A stretch of 64,000 nucleotides of DNA from Limnoperna fortunei (taxonomy: Eukaryota; Mollusca; Bivalvia; Mytilida; Modiolidae): NCBI GenBank assembly GCA_944474755.1, contig OX104115.1, positions 63,306,648 through 63,370,647 on the forward strand, in the 5' to 3' direction. The position numbers were made by a program, and so were the translations under genes. Under the pieces are notes generated by a model, which did not search any database, had not been told where the DNA came from, and saw only the letters and a list, made by a program, of their open reading frames with translations. How positions within the stretch are numbered: position 1 is the first letter of the stretch; every line of letters starts with the position of its first letter. Of the stretch, positions 62,600 through 64,000 are shown in pieces.

Positions 62600-64000
62600 T
62601 TTTACAAGCCAATTATACTTCGAGCAATTAAAAAAGGCTTGGGCTGATCGAGAGATACAAATTAAGCAATGTTATAAAAATTAGGGATTGAGTAAAATTA
62701 GTTGAATTAGTGATAATTTGTGATAATTTGTTTATCTTTAAATACAAACTCGGATAGAAGTTCATACATAATTCCATAGTTTAAAGTTTTCAAAATATAT
62801 TTCGTTTACTTTCTGTTAATTCTGAGGACAAAATGTCATCTTAATTTTATTACTTTAAAAGAGAGTTTTTATATTTTGTCTTCTAGAATTTCAAAAACAT
62901 GTTTTTAAATACGGATAATGTATTATTATAAGACATTATAAAAACATCGTGCTCATATTTTATTTTAAACAAACATTTTATTGTTCAGGTAAATTACAGG
63001 TAAAAATTAAATACCCTTCCAAGGTTGTTCTTAATCCATTACCTTAATATATATAAGAAATGGATAATCATTTTCTTACAAGCTTAGAACATTATAAAGG
63101 TGTTGAAATCATTACAAATTTGTACCTCAAATTAATACTTGAATAAATTAAAATAGAAGAAATTATCAGTCAATTTATGTATTTTTGCTAATAAAATCCA
63201 TTCAAAATATGGGAACACTGTTATTTAAATAACAGACACTATAACCAGATAATCAAAATCTATTTATAATCAACTTTGAAACCATTAAGAAAAATATATA
63301 TGAAGTACAGCTGTATATGATGCTGGATACAAGTGTCAGTCATGACATCGAGGAACGGTCATTGTTAGCAAACCAGAAACTTAGTGGATGAAATGCTTAA
63401 AAGTGGACGTTAGTGAAAGTTTTGACTATACACTTATAATAACTCCGCTGATTTCAGCGAATCGTACTGTGATTCAATAGAATTGAAACATTTTTCAATG
63501 GAATTACAAACGTTTTATCGGAGAGTTTTATTAACAGCTGCGTTCGTATGTGGTAGAGCATTGTACATTTCATAATGGGTGGTGGAGGCACTATATTGCC
63601 ACTGAGAGACGGGGCAGCTATGGAGCCCTTGACGGTATCTGCACTAGTGACACATTTAGTAAGTGTGTTTCTGCAAGTTTAGGTGAAAGTCTTTCTATTG
63701 CGGTGTTACATCAATTATTACTAGATGGTTTTATTATAGAATGAAAATATTTGTAAATGTTTTGATTAATTAACAGTAACAATAACTCCTAACTACAGTC
63801 CACTAATGTAACATTACATGTTTTGATCATTAAGAATGATATAATTTGTTTATTGTTTTTGATTCAGTAGAGATAATTGTATTAAATCTCTTACTTAAAA
63901 CATAGTTTCTGGCTTTCTTTAAAAATAAGAACTACAAAATCAAGCTAGGTCGAAAGCACTTTACTATGTTCTAATGATAATGTAGTATATCAGTATTTTG
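62600..64000. other. AT-rich end of window, no supported gene
   Basis: A 64-codon plus frame at 63550-63744 (HCTFHNGWWRHYIATERRGS...) has no splice or poly(A) support and no recognised motif. Confidence 0.3.

Overview
This looks like AT-rich nuclear DNA from a mollusc, most likely a bivalve. The grounds are intron-split genes with GT-AG splice signals and AATAAA poly(A) signals, many copies of one tRNA-derived SINE, several DNA transposons, and a Mab-21/cGAS-like gene of the type expanded in bivalves. No operons, ribosomal RNA, CRISPR or free-standing tRNA gene were seen. The organism is inferred; no species marker was found.

Layout. 1-9.3 kb: probably one minus-strand gene with large introns. 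A coding exon lies at 8840-9029 and a possible last exon at 627-680, with SINE pieces, two MITEs and many TACATGTA octamers between. 9.7-11.0 kb: a small two-exon minus-strand gene for a 93-residue membrane protein, directly downstream of a LINE-1-type ORF1 remnant. 11.4-13.8 kb: a MITE-like element and a 2.0-kb PIF/Harbinger-like element. 16.5-22.0 kb: a foldback transposon with ~1.1-1.2 kb inverted arms made of 21-bp repeats, flanked by a perfect 6-bp duplication.

23.6-56.6 kb: three head-to-tail units (A 11.4 kb, B 10.9 kb, C 10.7 kb). Each carries one minus-strand Mab-21/cGAS-like nucleotidyltransferase gene of 627-635 residues with a TPR-like C-terminus. A is the older, diverged copy; B and C differ by 8 bases over 1884. 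The middle unit is a mosaic: left of about 43.6 kb it matches C, right of it A. This places the latest duplication as a ~10.9-kb segment running from about 32.7 to 43.6 kb. 56.6-64 kb: SINEs, bivalve-type dispersed repeats, and decayed ORFs.

By family, the tandem genes are candidates for cGAS-like receptors, innate immune enzymes that sense nucleic acid and make cyclic nucleotide messengers. Ligand and product cannot be read from the sequence. The main points of interest are this recently amplified, mosaic receptor cluster and the foldback element with minisatellite arms.
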